The translations under genes and the position numbers were made by a program. The notes below the pieces were generated by a model. It saw only the letters and a list, made by a program, of their open reading frames with translations, searched no databases and had not been told where the DNA came from. Below are positions 1-12,700 of a stretch of DNA of 64,000 nt, piece by piece (positions within the stretch are counted from its first letter, which is position 1; each line of letters starts with the position of its first letter). The stretch lies in NCBI GenBank assembly GCA_036245805.1, contig BTRK01000002.1, positions 26,777,067 to 26,841,066 of the forward strand, written 5' to 3'. The DNA comes from Pristionchus mayeri (taxonomy: Eukaryota; Nematoda; Chromadorea; Rhabditida; Neodiplogasteridae).

Positions 1-570
1 GAAAAGTAGTAAAATTGCAAGATAAGGTGGTCTACTTGGGAAGCGCAATCGCAGTCAGCGGAAACGATGACTCTGAAATCACCCGACGCATTCAAGCTGA
101 TTTTGGTGCTTTCCACAAACACCGCACTTTTCTTATCAACAGGGGTATTCCAATGGCACATAAACGTCGGCTTTTCAACGGCTGCATACTTCCCGCTGTG
201 GTTTACGGTTGTGAATGTTGGGCTCTGACCAAAGCACAAATGAATCGATTATTGGTGGTTCAACGAAAAATGGAACGTTGGATGGTTGGATGTACTGTGC
301 TCGATCATGTCTCTAATGAGCGGTTGTGAGATTGAACTAGAGTTCAGGACTTCGTTCGCACTGCTCAGAAAAGGAAATGGTTTTGGTTCCATAAGATCGC
401 GAATGATGATTGCCGAAAGTGGAGCCGATCTGTGATCGAATGGATTCCACGGAGAAAGAGGAGACGCGGCCGCCCAATCACGAGATGGAGCGACTCTTTC
501 CGCAAAGCAACAGGACCAAATTTTCTCAACCAAGCACGAAGCTCTAACTGGAACACCATGCACATCAGAG
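1..570 (+). pseudogene. 3' remnant of a non-LTR (RTE-like) retrotransposon
   Basis: An open frame enters from the left edge and reads through the C-terminal part of a reverse-transcriptase polyprotein. Typical landmarks are VVYLGSAIAVSG, RRLFNGCILPAVVYGCECW and MNRLLVVQRKMERWMVG. Two in-frame TGA codons (327-329 and 333-335) break it, after which the same frame goes on with RTRGRP-like landmarks TAQKRKWFWFHKIA and RRGRPITRWSDSFRKA before a final stop near 580. This tail is the conserved end of endonuclease/reverse-transcriptase proteins of the RTE type, which copy their own RNA into the genome. The piece lacks the endonuclease and the catalytic core, so it is a dead 5'-truncated copy or one cut by the window edge. 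The assignment to RTE rather than another non-LTR clade is an inference. Confidence 0.75.
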
Positions 571-1416
571 CTCTCGTCTGATCTCTCGAGAATCTAATGA
601 ACTCTAGATAAAAGTGTTAAAATCGTAATCGTAACTCATTTCCCACTCATGAACTACTAAATGTTCCAACGTTACCATGACACTAACAACGCATTCACGA
701 CATTCCACTCCGATCGAGAACCGATTACAGTAGATTCTAGAGTTGGCTTTCATTCGTTCCGGGACCCGTGATTTACCTTGTGAGATCGAGGATTTCGCAA
801 CACTTCCTTCTCGAGCGAGCTCTAACCAAGCCGGGTTAACCGGGTTAAAGAGAAGGCAGGATGCGATCGAGAATGGGGAGGAGTATGCAAACTCCATTCA
901 ATGCGGGGAACGTAACTGGATTGCGTTCCCCGCAACCCTCCATTTATGCGTCCCGCATAAGCCTCTCCATTCTTCACGTTGCTTTGAAATTTCTTCCCCT
1001 CTCTTTCCACTTTCAAGTGCTTCCAACGCCTCGAAAACTACACCACTAAACACTCAGCTCTCATATTAAAGAGCAACTTTCTAGAAGGTGGGAATGAAAG
1101 AAATGATATCTTGACTTCGACTGCTCTCTAGCTCTTTGAGCGAATCTTTCTGGGTTTATGCCAGAAAACGAGAAATCGAGACACCTCTCTATTTGCCCCT
1201 CCAACGAACGATGCGTTTCCCCCTTGGCAGTCCGAGCACGCTAGGGAGGGGGGGGCGAGAGAGCGGAGAGGGGAGAGATGGTTAGAGAGAGGAGAGAGCC
1301 CTCCCATTAGAGTATGGCAAGTTAAAAGTAGAGATATGGCAAAGGGGAGCGGAGAGTGCGGAATTTTCCGACATAGTGGATGGAACTCCCCCCTATGACA
1401 TACTAAGGAGGAGGCG
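571..1416. other. Spacer, no gene recognised
   Basis: Short open frames occur on both strands but none has splice-site context, homology or codon character that I recognise. There are G-rich and GAGAG-rich patches around 1240-1290. Confidence 0.5.
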
Positions 1417-1591
1417 CCCAAGTTGGAATCAGCCCTGTTTTATCCTTGCCCCCCCCCCACGCTGAACTGACTTTACAAGTTGGATCCAAGGCAGTACAAG
1501 TTGGATTCAGGCCTGGATCCAACTTGTAATTGACTTTAGCGTAGGGGGGAGGTACTCAAGGATAAACAGGGCTGATTCCAAAATGGGAACC
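1417..1591. repeat. Short palindromic MITE-like element
   Basis: The left arm begins AAGTTGGAATCAGCCCTG (about 1419) and the right arm ends CAGGGCTGATTCCAA (about 1581). Nested inside are inverted and direct copies of CAAGTTGGATCC. The whole folds on itself with a G/C-homopolymer in each arm. No coding capacity is visible. It is probably a non-autonomous DNA element; the family is unknown. Confidence 0.65.
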
Positions 1592-2054
1592 TCCACCTGA
1601 GTAGGGTCCTATAACAAGTTTTTTTTCCACCTCCAGGGTGTATCTGACGTGCCTATCTGTGTTGCATATTTCACTTGTAATGCGATGATAGCGGCAATTT
1701 GTTTCTAAAATCGAAATCTCTGTGTTTGAAGTAAATTCGGAGCTTCCTTATTCACACACACGCTTCTTCTGAATATATATAGAAAATTACCTCTTCGATG
1801 CGATTTCCTTCTCCTTTCCCTTTCTCTTTCTATCTCCCCACCATTCAATCCACAATGTGCCCTCGCTCACTTCTCCTCCTTTTGATGCAAATCGTGCCAG
1901 CTTTGTCAACAGTGGAGCGCAATTCGACGATGCCGTCACCACCATTACCACCATCTACGGCATCCTCACCGGAAATGCCCATGACGTTATCACGTCACTT
2001 CACCTCGCTCCTCATCAAGACACTGCTATTGCAGTGGCCACGGAGGTGAATATT
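1592..2054. other. Spacer, no supported gene
   Basis: Two overlapping plus-strand open frames around 1798-2132 run into the foldback that follows and show no recognisable domain. I see no other structure. Confidence 0.45.
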
Positions 2055-2586
2055 CAGGACCGCTCGATCGCCTCCCTAACGGGCGACGCGCGGCGAGTCG
2101 CGGCGAGTCGCCTCACGTCGCCTCAACTTTGATGCGGCCTAAACCACCTTCAAAGTGCATATTTTTGGGCAATTTTTGGCTGTGGGCTTCTCTCAGCAGG
2201 GCAAATCAATATGTGAAATCTGTTTTCGAAAATATTGACTTTGAGCTATGTCCTGAGGGGACATCATTAGAGTCTCTCTCAGCTCCCCTCCCCTCATTTC
2301 CCTACATTTCTTCATTCCAAATCTCCACCTTTCGAAGGAGCGGTATCGTAGGGAAATGAGGGAGGAGAGGGGATAAAGACTCTAATGATGACCTCCAGGA
2401 CATAGCTCAAAATCAATATTTTCGAAAGCAGATTTCGAAGAATGATTCACACTGATGAGAGAAGTCCACAGCCAAAAATAGACCAAAAATATACACTTTG
2501 AAGGTGCTTTAGGTCACATCAAAGTTGAGGCGACGCAAGGCGACTCGATGCGCGTCGCCCGTTAGGGAGGCGATTGAGCGGTACTG
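2055..2586. repeat. Foldback element 1 (Tc1-like ends)
   Basis: The left end CAGGACCGCTCGATCGCC and the right end GGCGATTGAGCGGTACTG are inverted copies. Arms of roughly 250 bp can be followed inward through AGGCGACGC, CATCAAAGTT, GGCTGTGG, GACTTTGAGCTATGTCCTG and CATTAGAGTCT. The arms meet near 2320. No transposase is present. Ends beginning with CAG, and TA on the right flank, resemble Tc1-like elements. Confidence 0.8.
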
Positions 2587-2699
2587 TATAATGAGACCTC
2601 GCTCCTCATATTTATGAATTTTCTTCACTAGAAGACAAGTTATAAAGGGTAATGATCCACTACTTCTCCAGGAAAGCTTTGAAACAATCGCCCAATATA

Positions 2700-4042
2700 C
2701 AGTACCGTCGGAAGGTCAGTGGACACTTTTTGAATCCTTTGTAACTTTTTGCCCAGGTAAGGTATCATTCTGATATTATGGCTTGTAGTACCACATTCAT
2801 TGAAGATTATGATCATGATATTCGGGTATTACGAAATTGTATATTTATTGCGTAGTGATGACGCAATAAAAAGACACTTTTTCAAAATGACATTATTCTT
2901 TCATACACTTTTCCCTCTCGTCAAATTTTCTGAGATTGGAGATGTGACCGAGGCCTAACTATAATACATTTTTGAAGGTGCTGCTCGGTCGCACTTTGGA
3001 TGCAGCCGAGCTGAAAAATAGAGGTCAAAAATTCAGATATCGGCCCCTAGCCAAGCTAGAGACTGGTTCAAGGCATCGAAATGATCGCCATCATGAGTAC
3101 AGATGATCCTGAGAATATGAAAACAAAATATCGACATTTGCCCTCAGGGCATGAAAAAATCACTTTTTTTCATGACGATAATTTGACATCCACAACTTTG
3201 TGGGAAGCGCAGGTAAAAATCTGGTTTTTGAATAGGAATGATCAAAATGTAATAAAGATCTGATGCCCAACTTTATAGAGCGATTGGCTATCTTTCCTGC
3301 CCGCGGCGATCATTTTCCAGAGGTACACTAGGGTCCGGAAACACCTTGTTTACCCCTATAGGCGAGAGAGTGTAGACGACGAAAGTGCGTAAACATGGTG
3401 TTTTCCGTCATGATGTACCTCCGAAAAATGATCGCCGCGGGTAGGAAAGATAGCCAATCGCTCTATAAAGTTGGGCATCAGATCTTTAATACATTTTGAT
3501 CATTCCTATTCTAAAACCAGATTTTTACCTGTATTTCCCACAAAGTTATGGATGTCCAAATAATGGTCATGCGAAAAAGTGATTTTTTCACACCCTGAGG
3601 GCTAATATCGATATTTTGTTTTCATATTCTCAGGATCATCTGGTCTCATGATGGCGATCATTTCGATGTCTTGAACCAGTCTCTAGCTTGGCTAGAAGCC
3701 GATATCTGATTTTTGACCTATATATTGCAGCTCGGATGCAGCAAATGTACGACTGAGCAGCACCTTCAAATATTTATTCTGGTTAGGCCTCGGTCACATC
3801 TCCAATCTCAGAAAGTTTTACGAGAAGGGAAAAATGTATGAAAGAATAATGTCATTTTGAAAAAGTGTCTTTTGATTGCGTCATCACTACGCAATAACTA
3901 TGCAATTTCATAATACCCCAATATCATGATCATAATCTTCAATTCATTTGGTACAATATTCCATACTATTAGAATGATGCCTTTCCTGGGCAAAAAGTTA
4001 CAAAAGATTCAAAAAGTATCCACTGACTTTCCGACGGTACTG
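2700..4042. repeat. Foldback element 2 (Tc1-like, TA target duplication)
   Basis: The ends CAGTACCGTCGGAAGGTC and GACTTTCCGACGGTACTG are inverted and flanked by TA at 2698-2699 and 4043-4044. The inverted arms of about 650 bp meet near 3370; landmarks repeated in both arms include GATCATTTTCGGAGGTA-like and GCCTAACC stretches. There is no transposase open frame, so the element is non-autonomous. The size and the almost complete self-complementarity distinguish it from an ordinary MITE. Confidence 0.85.
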
Positions 4043-4046
4043 TATA

Positions 4047-5611
4047 CAGTCGCGCCGGAAAGTATCCGTACGATATGAAGTTTTGCCATAACTTTTGTTC
4101 TAGATTAGATCTAATTCCGAAATTTTGCAGATATGTAGCAAATTCATCGAGGATTACGATACACATATTTCGGTTCCACAAACATTTTTTAAAGATTGCA
4201 TAGTGATGACGAAATCGAATTTCACTTTTTCAAACATGCATTATTCTTACATAGATTTAAACTTCTTACATAGATTTAAACTTCTTACATAGATATTTTC
4301 CAGCTGGCCAATCTTTCTGACGTTGGAGATAGGACCGAGGCCTAACCAGAATAAATTTTTGAAGTTGCTGCTCAGTCGCACATTCGCTGTAGCCGTCCTG
4401 CAAAAACGGGGTGTAAAATTCTGAACTCTGCTTCCAGAGTAGTTAGAGACCCGTTCAACGCGTCAAAATGATCGCCATCGTTAATGCAGATGATTCTGAG
4501 AATATGAAAACAATATCTCATAATTTGTCCTCAGGGCATGAAAAAATCACTTTTCAAAAAAAAATCAAAAAAAATTAAAAAAACAAAAATCACGAGGTTT
4601 TTTTTTCTAATTGGAGTTATGAAACTTTTCGGGAAATGCATATTAAAATCTGATTTTTTGCTTAGTCATGCTCACAATGTCCTAGATATATGATTTCCAA
4701 CTTTTTAGAGCGTTTGGATATCTTTTATGTCCACCGCGATCGGTTTTCGGAGGCACTATCGAGTCCCCGATCCGCTATTTTCGTCAGCACTCAATCTCCA
4801 ACTTTACCCAAAGTTAATAAAACATTTCAAAAAGTTGGAAATCAGTTCTCCAGAACATGTTGGACTTGTACACACAATAACAAATGGTTTCCTTAACTTT
4901 TCCACAAACTTTTTTTCGGAGGGCCATGTACTCATGGCCACGGTGCACCTCCGAAAGACGATCGCCGCGGCCAGGAAAGATATCCAAACACTCTAAAAAG
5001 TTGGAAATCATATATATAGGACATTGTGAGTATGACTAAGCAAAATCAGATTTTAATATGTATTTCCCGAAAGGTTATGAACCTCCAAAAAGTGCCCATG
5101 TGAAAAAGTGATTTTTTCATGCCCTGAGGACAAATTATGAGATATTGTTTTCATATTATCAGAATCATCTGCATTAACGATGGCGATTATTTTGACGCGT
5201 TGAACGGGTCTCTAACTACTCTGGAAGCAGAGTTCAGAATTTTAGACCCCGTTTTTGCAGGACGGCTACAGCGAATGTGCGACTGAGCAGCAACTTCAAA
5301 AATTTATTCTGGTTAGGCCTCGGTCCTATCTCCAACGTCAGAAAGATTGGCCAGCTGGAAAATATCTATGTAAGAAGTTTAAATCTATGTAAGAAGTTTA
5401 AATCTATGTAAGAATAATGCATGTTTGAAAAAGTGAAATTCGATTTCGTCATCACTATGCAATCTTTAAAAAATGTTTGTGGAACCGAAATATGTGTATC
5501 GTAATCCTCGATGAATTTGCTACATATCTGCAAAATTTCGGAATTAGATCTAATCTAGAACAAAAATTATGGCAAAACTTCAAATCGTACGGATACTTTC
5601 CGGCGCGACTG
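4047..5611. repeat. Foldback element 3 (Tc1-like, adjacent to element 2)
   Basis: The ends CAGTCGCGCCGGAAAGTATC and GATACTTTCCGGCGCGACTG are perfect inverted copies, flanked by TA at 4045-4046 and 5612-5613. Arms of about 700 bp meet around 4830. The left arm carries a triplicated short repeat CTTACATAGATTTAAA (4248-4290) that is mirrored at 5370-5415. It shares internal blocks with element 2 (GATCGCCATC, CCTCAGGGCATGAAAAAATC, GCCTCGGTC), so the two belong to one family. No transposase is encoded. Confidence 0.85.
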
Positions 5612-5668
5612 TATATTTTCAAATTTAAATAATTTTCAATATTCCGACTTCTAGTGCAGCCAGGCAGC

Positions 5669-6371
5669 ATGGCGGACGCTGGCCTGATCGTGCTTAGTGT
5701 CATTGCGATGGTAAGAAATTTACTCATTTATGAAATTTTAAGAATATTTTCCCCAACAGATATTTAAAAAAAATCAACTATGTAGTTATTAACAGCAACG
5801 CCTCATATATATTTATTGTGTATCGTAACTCTAAAAAAGACATCTGAATGTGTTCCCCTCATTAAAAGAGAAGACTGAACTTCCTATAGGAAACGTATTG
5901 ATTCCTTTCAGATAATCGTCTTCTGCATTGGCTGGTTCTCCCTCTTCTGGGGACTTTTCACTGTGTTGGAGAAGCTCTCGGAGAAGGTGATTAGTGCCGA
6001 TCAAATACTTCATATTAAAAAGATTGACACTGCTTAGAATCACTCCCATCATAATCTAAAAACGATCATCTTTATTCATTTTCTCAGCATCGGGACTGGA
6101 AATGAGCACATAGGAAAGAAAAAGGAGATCGGGGGATATACACTCGGGCTGGCTAATCCGAGTATAGTATGATTGCAATATCGCAATTCTGCTCTTAATA
6201 GCCAACCAAAATATCCAGTAATATGATAAGTACTGAAAGTTTAATAATGTCAGCATAATTATGCATAATTTGCAGATATCCTATTACCGCAATGAGCGCA
6301 CGGAGGCGAGAAACAGAAAGCGGCTGATCGTCGAATTTCGCAGAGTTTTCATTTATTTAAATGCACGATAA
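5669..6371 (+). CDS. Small single-pass membrane protein, 70 residues
   Basis: I do not recognise a family. Three exons (5669-5710, 5912-5986, 6276-6371) join in phase 0 at GT-AG introns with TTTCAG and TTGCAG acceptors and end at TAA. The start ATG opens MADAGLIVLSVIAM. Residues about 6-33 are strongly hydrophobic (IIVFCIGWFSLFWGLF) and should cross a membrane once. The remaining tail is basic and charged (RNERTEARNRKRLIVEF), suggesting a cytosolic C-terminus. No cleavable signal peptide is obvious, because the hydrophobic stretch is interrupted only by the intron. The 3' end lies 338 bp from the convergent end of the large minus-strand gene, and foldback element 3 lies 57 bp upstream of the ATG, so the promoter is close to or inside transposon sequence. 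Perfect phase closure over three exons supports a real gene; the function is unknown. Confidence 0.6.
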
Positions 6372-6708
6372 ATCCTAAATTCAGGCATATACTAAAAGCG
6401 AGAGGAGGAACAGAAAAAATACTGCACTCCTCAGTGCCTCGCTTTGACACAACACCTTCACCATGTCGTTGAGCCTAAACAATAAATAATACAAATATGT
6501 GGTTTTCTGCGACAAAATTCATTTATTCAAATCACACCCTTAAGCTAAGCCTCGAATCCCCCACTTGTCCCCACACGATGCCTCTTTTTTCGACTGAATA
6601 CATTGATCCTTCATCCTACACCCCTTCGATATTTCGCCTTTCAATTCAGAATTACTTTATCTGATCTTGTATTGTCAATAATCTGTTTCGTTTTGGTTGG
6701 CTTTGCCT

Positions 6709-9700
6709 CTAAATTGCTACCAATTTGATATCATCGTTCCCCCCTCCTTTGCCATCTTCGATCTTCTCCTCCATTTTCTCCCGTTCGATGACCGATTGAG
6801 CAACGGGTGATCTCAACGAAAATATTTTAAACATTAAATTTATAATGTGTAAAATACAGCTTTAAAATTGTGAAAATTTATAAAAATGTACTGGTTTGTT
6901 GATCGCTTCTTGGACTTGGAAGAGTAGCGAGGCGAGAAAGCCGGAGAAGCGCTTTCCCTGACATATTATATTTTATTATATTTAAATCTAAAAATAGTTA
7001 AGAATTATGAGAAAATACCTCTTCTATCATCTAAAAATAGTTCTATTAATATGTTTTTTACGATTAAGAATAATACCGTTTTATCGATCGTTTCCTGGAC
7101 TTTGAGGAGTAGCGAGGCGAAAAAACCGAAGGCGATTTTTTGGACGAAGAGATGACCCGCCGCGTTGTCTTTTTTGCTCGAATTCGCTCCAGAATGCTGA
7201 GAAAAATATTTTTAGTTTACAAAAACGAAAACATTCCAAAACTGACAATTGATGCGGCCATCCAAGCCCGTTGACTCGCAGCAGAATAGTGGCTATTGCA
7301 ATGACGATGAGAATCAGGACGACAGAAGTGATGGCAAAGGCAAGAGGGACGTTGCTTCCAGCCCTTTGTGAGGCAACTTTCTCAACTGAAATGGATGCAC
7401 ATGTTTGATTGTTTTCAATCATGCGATTTATACTTTGGTTCAGGGTAAAATTTGTAGAAATCAGGGGACAATTTAATATCTGCGAAAACATCAAAAAAGT
7501 GTTTGGTTTGTATCTTACAAATTTTATTCTCACAGCATCAGATTTCTCGTTTACCAAAGACGAAATTAGAGCATGTGAAAACTCAAACCTAATAGAAAAT
7601 AATGAAAATGTATCGTACTTCTGCACTGTGCTTGGAAATTCGGAGGCTGCTTTGTGTTGTTGACGACGATTCTTCCAGCAACGCAATACACTTTTTTAAC
7701 TCCCTCCATCTTCACCCATGGCTCACTATCACTCGTTCGCTTCCTGAAATAAAGCGACGCATAAACAATTTCCATAAACAATATTTTCTACAGAAATAAT
7801 TCCTACACCACGCCCAGTGGTGGTATAGCGAGGTTTCTAAACTTAGGAAGATCGTTAGCGCGCGTTGTATTTTTCGGAACGGTTTAATTGTGTTATATGA
7901 AGATATTGCCGGACAATTCAAAATAATACTACTACATATACAAATTATTAAGCAAGCCTTGAATTTTTTTCTATATATTTTCTGTGATGTTTATGGGTGC
8001 GGCCTGATAAATTCGATCGTAAAACTTGCGTGAAACCGACCGTGATTATTGAAACTATTCATTTATTTTCGAAAACATCTCACCAAAACGTGGCTGAAGG
8101 CATTGCTTCATCGCAATTGTATTCGTTTTGGCTGAATCCGGGAAGGACCTGCAAACCCATTGATTCATTCGAAAAAAAATCACTGAAAATGACCTCCTCA
8201 CATTCCGGATCTCCCTTACACTCTGGAAAGACCGTATCCATCACGCAATTGCCTGTCAATTAATAAATTAATAATTGGCACTTTTGACATACAGTCCTGT
8301 TGAGTCCCACCGTGAACATGCCTAGCCCGGAGTAGCCCTGGGTGACTCGGGGTGACTCATATTTAAGACGGGGCACAACAGAACCGTAGTGATGTTGTAG
8401 TGTTTGTGTTCTACAAATATTGTGAATGCGTACTTACCGACATGACAAAATACGTTGGAGTATTTGGGTAAGGTAATTGTTCCTCCGCCTTTTTTCAGAG
8501 TTGCGTTCCATTCGCCAGAAAAAGGTTCGCACCGTAATTCGTGCAATTCAATCTGATTATTTTTTATAATCGAATCAACTTTGCTATACTCAGAAATGCA
8601 AATTATACCTGTGTTCCATTATCAGCTTCGTAAAACATCTTTCTCCAGCATTCAAAAACTCCCTTTGGCAACTGAATTACGCATTATTCGATGTACGAGA
8701 ACGTGATCACACCTCTTCGCAGGACGTATCATCTTTCGGGCATTCGCTTCTCAGTTCGTTTCTTCGCTCGCAGGAATCTGAAATGTTCTAATTTTATGGT
8801 GAAATGAATTTTACTCACTTTTGCACGTGACTGTAGATTCGATTGTTTCATCATCCGAGCGCATTACTGATCTCCAAACATTCTTTCCGTTATCGTTACG
8901 TACGCAGACTAAATCTTCACCACCGAGTTTTTGCTGTGTCGGGTGTAGACTGTATCCGTTTGAGCACCGCACTGCAATAGTTAAATGTTTATTGAGTTGT
9001 TTATCTTTGCAAAGCCCATTTTTCTCTGTTGCAACCATATAAGGATCCAGCTGACTTTTTTCTAAATTCTGGGCATTTCTTCGTTTTTTGGCCGACCCTT
9101 CTCCTAGCATTTCTCATTCCCTCCGTCTAGGAAAGGGGTTGTGTCACCGAAAATCATGGAGATGTAATTATAATTGAATGCGGAGAGGAAGGCAGTTGGT
9201 GGGCCAAATATCGAAGAAGTGCCAAACTCTGATATATAGAAAATACATTTTAAGTCGATTGTCGTAACTGTACCGACGAATATACAATATGAATCCTAGT
9301 GTGCAGAATAAGTTGATAGCATACACTGAATTTGGCGCAATCGTTCCACGTCTTCGATGCGTTAAACGAAGAACTCGAATTCACATGGCAAGTTGGGCAT
9401 GGAGTCGCGCAGAAGGCGCATTCTGAACAAAATATGACTTCTCAAGAACTTTTGTATTGAAATTAAGTTGCTTGTCTGACGCTCATGATTCTGCGCTCTA
9501 TCTAGCCTATCTGAGCAGGTATATAGCGTGCGGAGTCATTTTTTATGAACCCATACAAACTAGTAAAATTAATAATTTCTAACAAGTATATTACTCACTG
9601 AGCCGGGTACATCTAATCGCCGATGGTTGATCATTCCTGTTAAGCGACGTCGTAAATTTGTCAGAATCGCATCTCGGAGACTCTGAGTCAACATTTACCC

Positions 9701-12700
9701 ATTCATCTGCGAATTTGAATCTAAAATTGAATAGTTGAAAACTAAAAGATCGTCGCCATAATATACTGTAGTGCCCATTTGTCATAGCACTTTAGAGGAA
9801 CAGTTGGACGGCTGGGTATTGAAATAATTATTTTCTAAAATATACAGTTTCACATACTTTTTTATAAAGTTCGGTATCGCTGCTGTGCTCCGTTGGGAAG
9901 AAAAAACTGATTTTCTTCCGAATGCAGCGGATTTAGTATGGAAATTCATCAGCAATCGCGTTTCCATTTTCAAATATTTTCATGCGGTTATATTCGCATT
10001 TTAGGACAGATACGGCGCGAAATGGTTTACTGAAAGCTGTGATTTTAAGAAACACATTCTTATCGTTTACTTAGTCGATGCCACTTGCAATCCGAACTCA
10101 TTGGGACATGATAAAGCGATCATCGGAAAACATCGGCTGAAAGTGTGCTAGAGCAGAACGCAAAACAGTTGTGTAGTCTGATAGTGATCGGTGCATGAAG
10201 CAAAAGATGGTTGATAGAGCACCGCATAACGGATTAATCACGTTGTCGTGTTTCTGTGACTAAATCGTTCCGCGAACAATGCTCGTTTGCGTTACAATCA
10301 CTATCTCATATCGTCGTTTCAAGCTCGGCAAAGAGCAGCACATATTATTCTTACTTAAAGAAGGAGTGTCAGCAAAATTGAACTTTTGACGCTGTTATAA
10401 ACATGACCTAGCTTTTCATAACTTTTTTTTAAATTCAAATATCTCGAAGATTTGTCAAAAACTTTGGGTGGGAATCGAATCCGCAAGATCACATGGCGGC
10501 TGCTTTACCACTAAGCAATGGGTTCCTACCCTCTTAACTCGCGCTGTGATCTTTGGAGGGTTGGCTAGGTCATTGCTATGACAGCGTCAAAAGTGTAACT
10601 TTGCTGACACTTCTTTTTTAACATAAGGAATACAACAAAACCTTCTCGCATTCGTTATCAACTCCGCAATTTTCCGTGTAGTACTTATTTAGCGTGCACC
10701 CATGATGACAATGAACCTTCGGATCGTCAGCTTCACCAGGAATTTTAGCCAGTTTCTTGCGATCTTGTTCATATAGAGCCATCCAATTCCAATCCTCCCT
10801 ATTACACGTCAGATTCAGTATTTGAAACTAAACACTGAGATTATTATTTTGAAAATGGTTTTTGAATAACCATCTGCCCAGGATATTCGTTCGAGGAGAT
10901 GTACATATTTCTAGGGCAGCCACCAGTAGGATTGTCATCCGTCGGAGTCCACTAAAATTCATATTTCACGATATAAATCAATAATAACGCACATCCTGGC
11001 ACATCGGATCATTGCGTGAGCAATCGCCTGCGAGTTTTTGACGGAGCTCACAAGAATCTAAATTCGATTAATAATAAAGTTCCTCAAAAGAGACCTTCTT
11101 TCGCATTCAACTCTCGATATTTGTCGGCGTGTTCGTTCATCATCATTAATATACCACCAATCGCGGATGAATCGCAGGTCAGTACTTTCACGTTGTTTTC
11201 TCGACGGTCATTGATAATGGTTCTTGTGATATGGCCACACTGAAAATATAGAAACAATTGACAATCAGTCACTCATTAGATTAGTTATCTTGCTAGGCAG
11301 CTGCTAAGACGATTCCACTCTACCCAGAAGAAACGAATGGAGAGTGTATAAGCATCATCCTCATAGTGACTTTTTACTTGCTCACCTTAACCTTTGCGCA
11401 TTCGTCCCATTTTGTGGAAGGAATGAACTCTCCGGGAGCACATTTTTCACATGGATTTTTACAGGCAATACATGCTGAAATGCGAATATCGCTTTATGGT
11501 AATCAGGGATTGTTCATGATTGATACATTTTAGAAATGACAATTTTCTCCGCATCGTTTGAGCGGTATTTTATTCGAAATAGAATTGGTGAAAACAATTT
11601 GATGAAAACAATGAAGCGAAGGAGTTTCATTTACTAAATCGTGCGCATCGAACGTGATCAATATCCACTACTTCATTCCGAGAAAAGAATTTATCCGAAT
11701 TGCATCGTAAATTGTCGATTTCTTTCCATTGGTTTTGAGTGGTTGCTGATTTCACTCTGAACTTATATAAATTCTAATTTTGTACGAATATTTTGAAATT
11801 TACTGCAGGTAAAATCCCTTATTGCACGTTAGATTTCCACAATTCATCGGCTGAAAATATTATTTTCATTTTGGGAAACTTATATTACAATATTACAACA
11901 ATAGTAAACTATTTTCATAATGAATATTATAAATCAAAGATATTTGCTGATAAGTGAAAAGAGCAACCTGTATGGATTCTTCAGCATTTGTCTTCAGCGC
12001 ACTATTGTAATATTTGCCAATCAATTTGTGAATGCAACGAATTCCATGACGGAAGAGGTCTGGTTTCTTTTTTCCGTTCATGACAACATGCAAGCGATGG
12101 GATTTGCACACAATGCTTGAAGCATCGTTCCAGCCAGACGTAGTTCTGCATATGTTTAAAATTCTTATTCTCAACGAAATATACAGAAATTCTATGTTTC
12201 TGACTCACTGATTTGCACCAAAATCCACTTGTAATCCGAAGTCAGGAGAGCAAATCACTTCATTATCTTTAAGCTTGGGCTGAAACATTTTTATACAGTA
12301 TTGCATTGAAAATATCATAAATTGTTTATGCATTGAACTAACCGGATCACATTCGTTTTCCTCCCCACATTCTCCTTTATAGTAAGCACTAATATTGCAT
12401 CCATGATGGCAGTAGACAATACTTGACGGGCCAAAGGATTCTAGCAATGCTGTGCCTCCTATCAAAACTTTTGCTTTCCATTTTCCAACATTTTTCCTTT
12501 CTCAATGCATATGTACGACCACACGCTGAAATAAGTAAGAAAAAATGTAATTGCTTTTTTAAAAAAATTTTTATGTTCGGCTCTGTACGGATTGGGTGGA
12601 CCAGTGAGCGAGCTCGCTCATTTCTCCACCCAGATCTCATTTGTCCAACCAATCCGTACATAGCCGTATGTTCTTATCCACTTTTCTAAATATTAGGGTG

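Noticed and set aside
1798..2359. Overlapping plus-strand frames as a gene
   Set aside because: They run into foldback element 1 and none shows a domain or a spliced continuation.
10466..10531. Functional tRNA gene
   Set aside because: It is only 66 bp, lacks a proper anticodon arm, and lies inside MITE arms. I kept it as a tRNA-like pseudogene.
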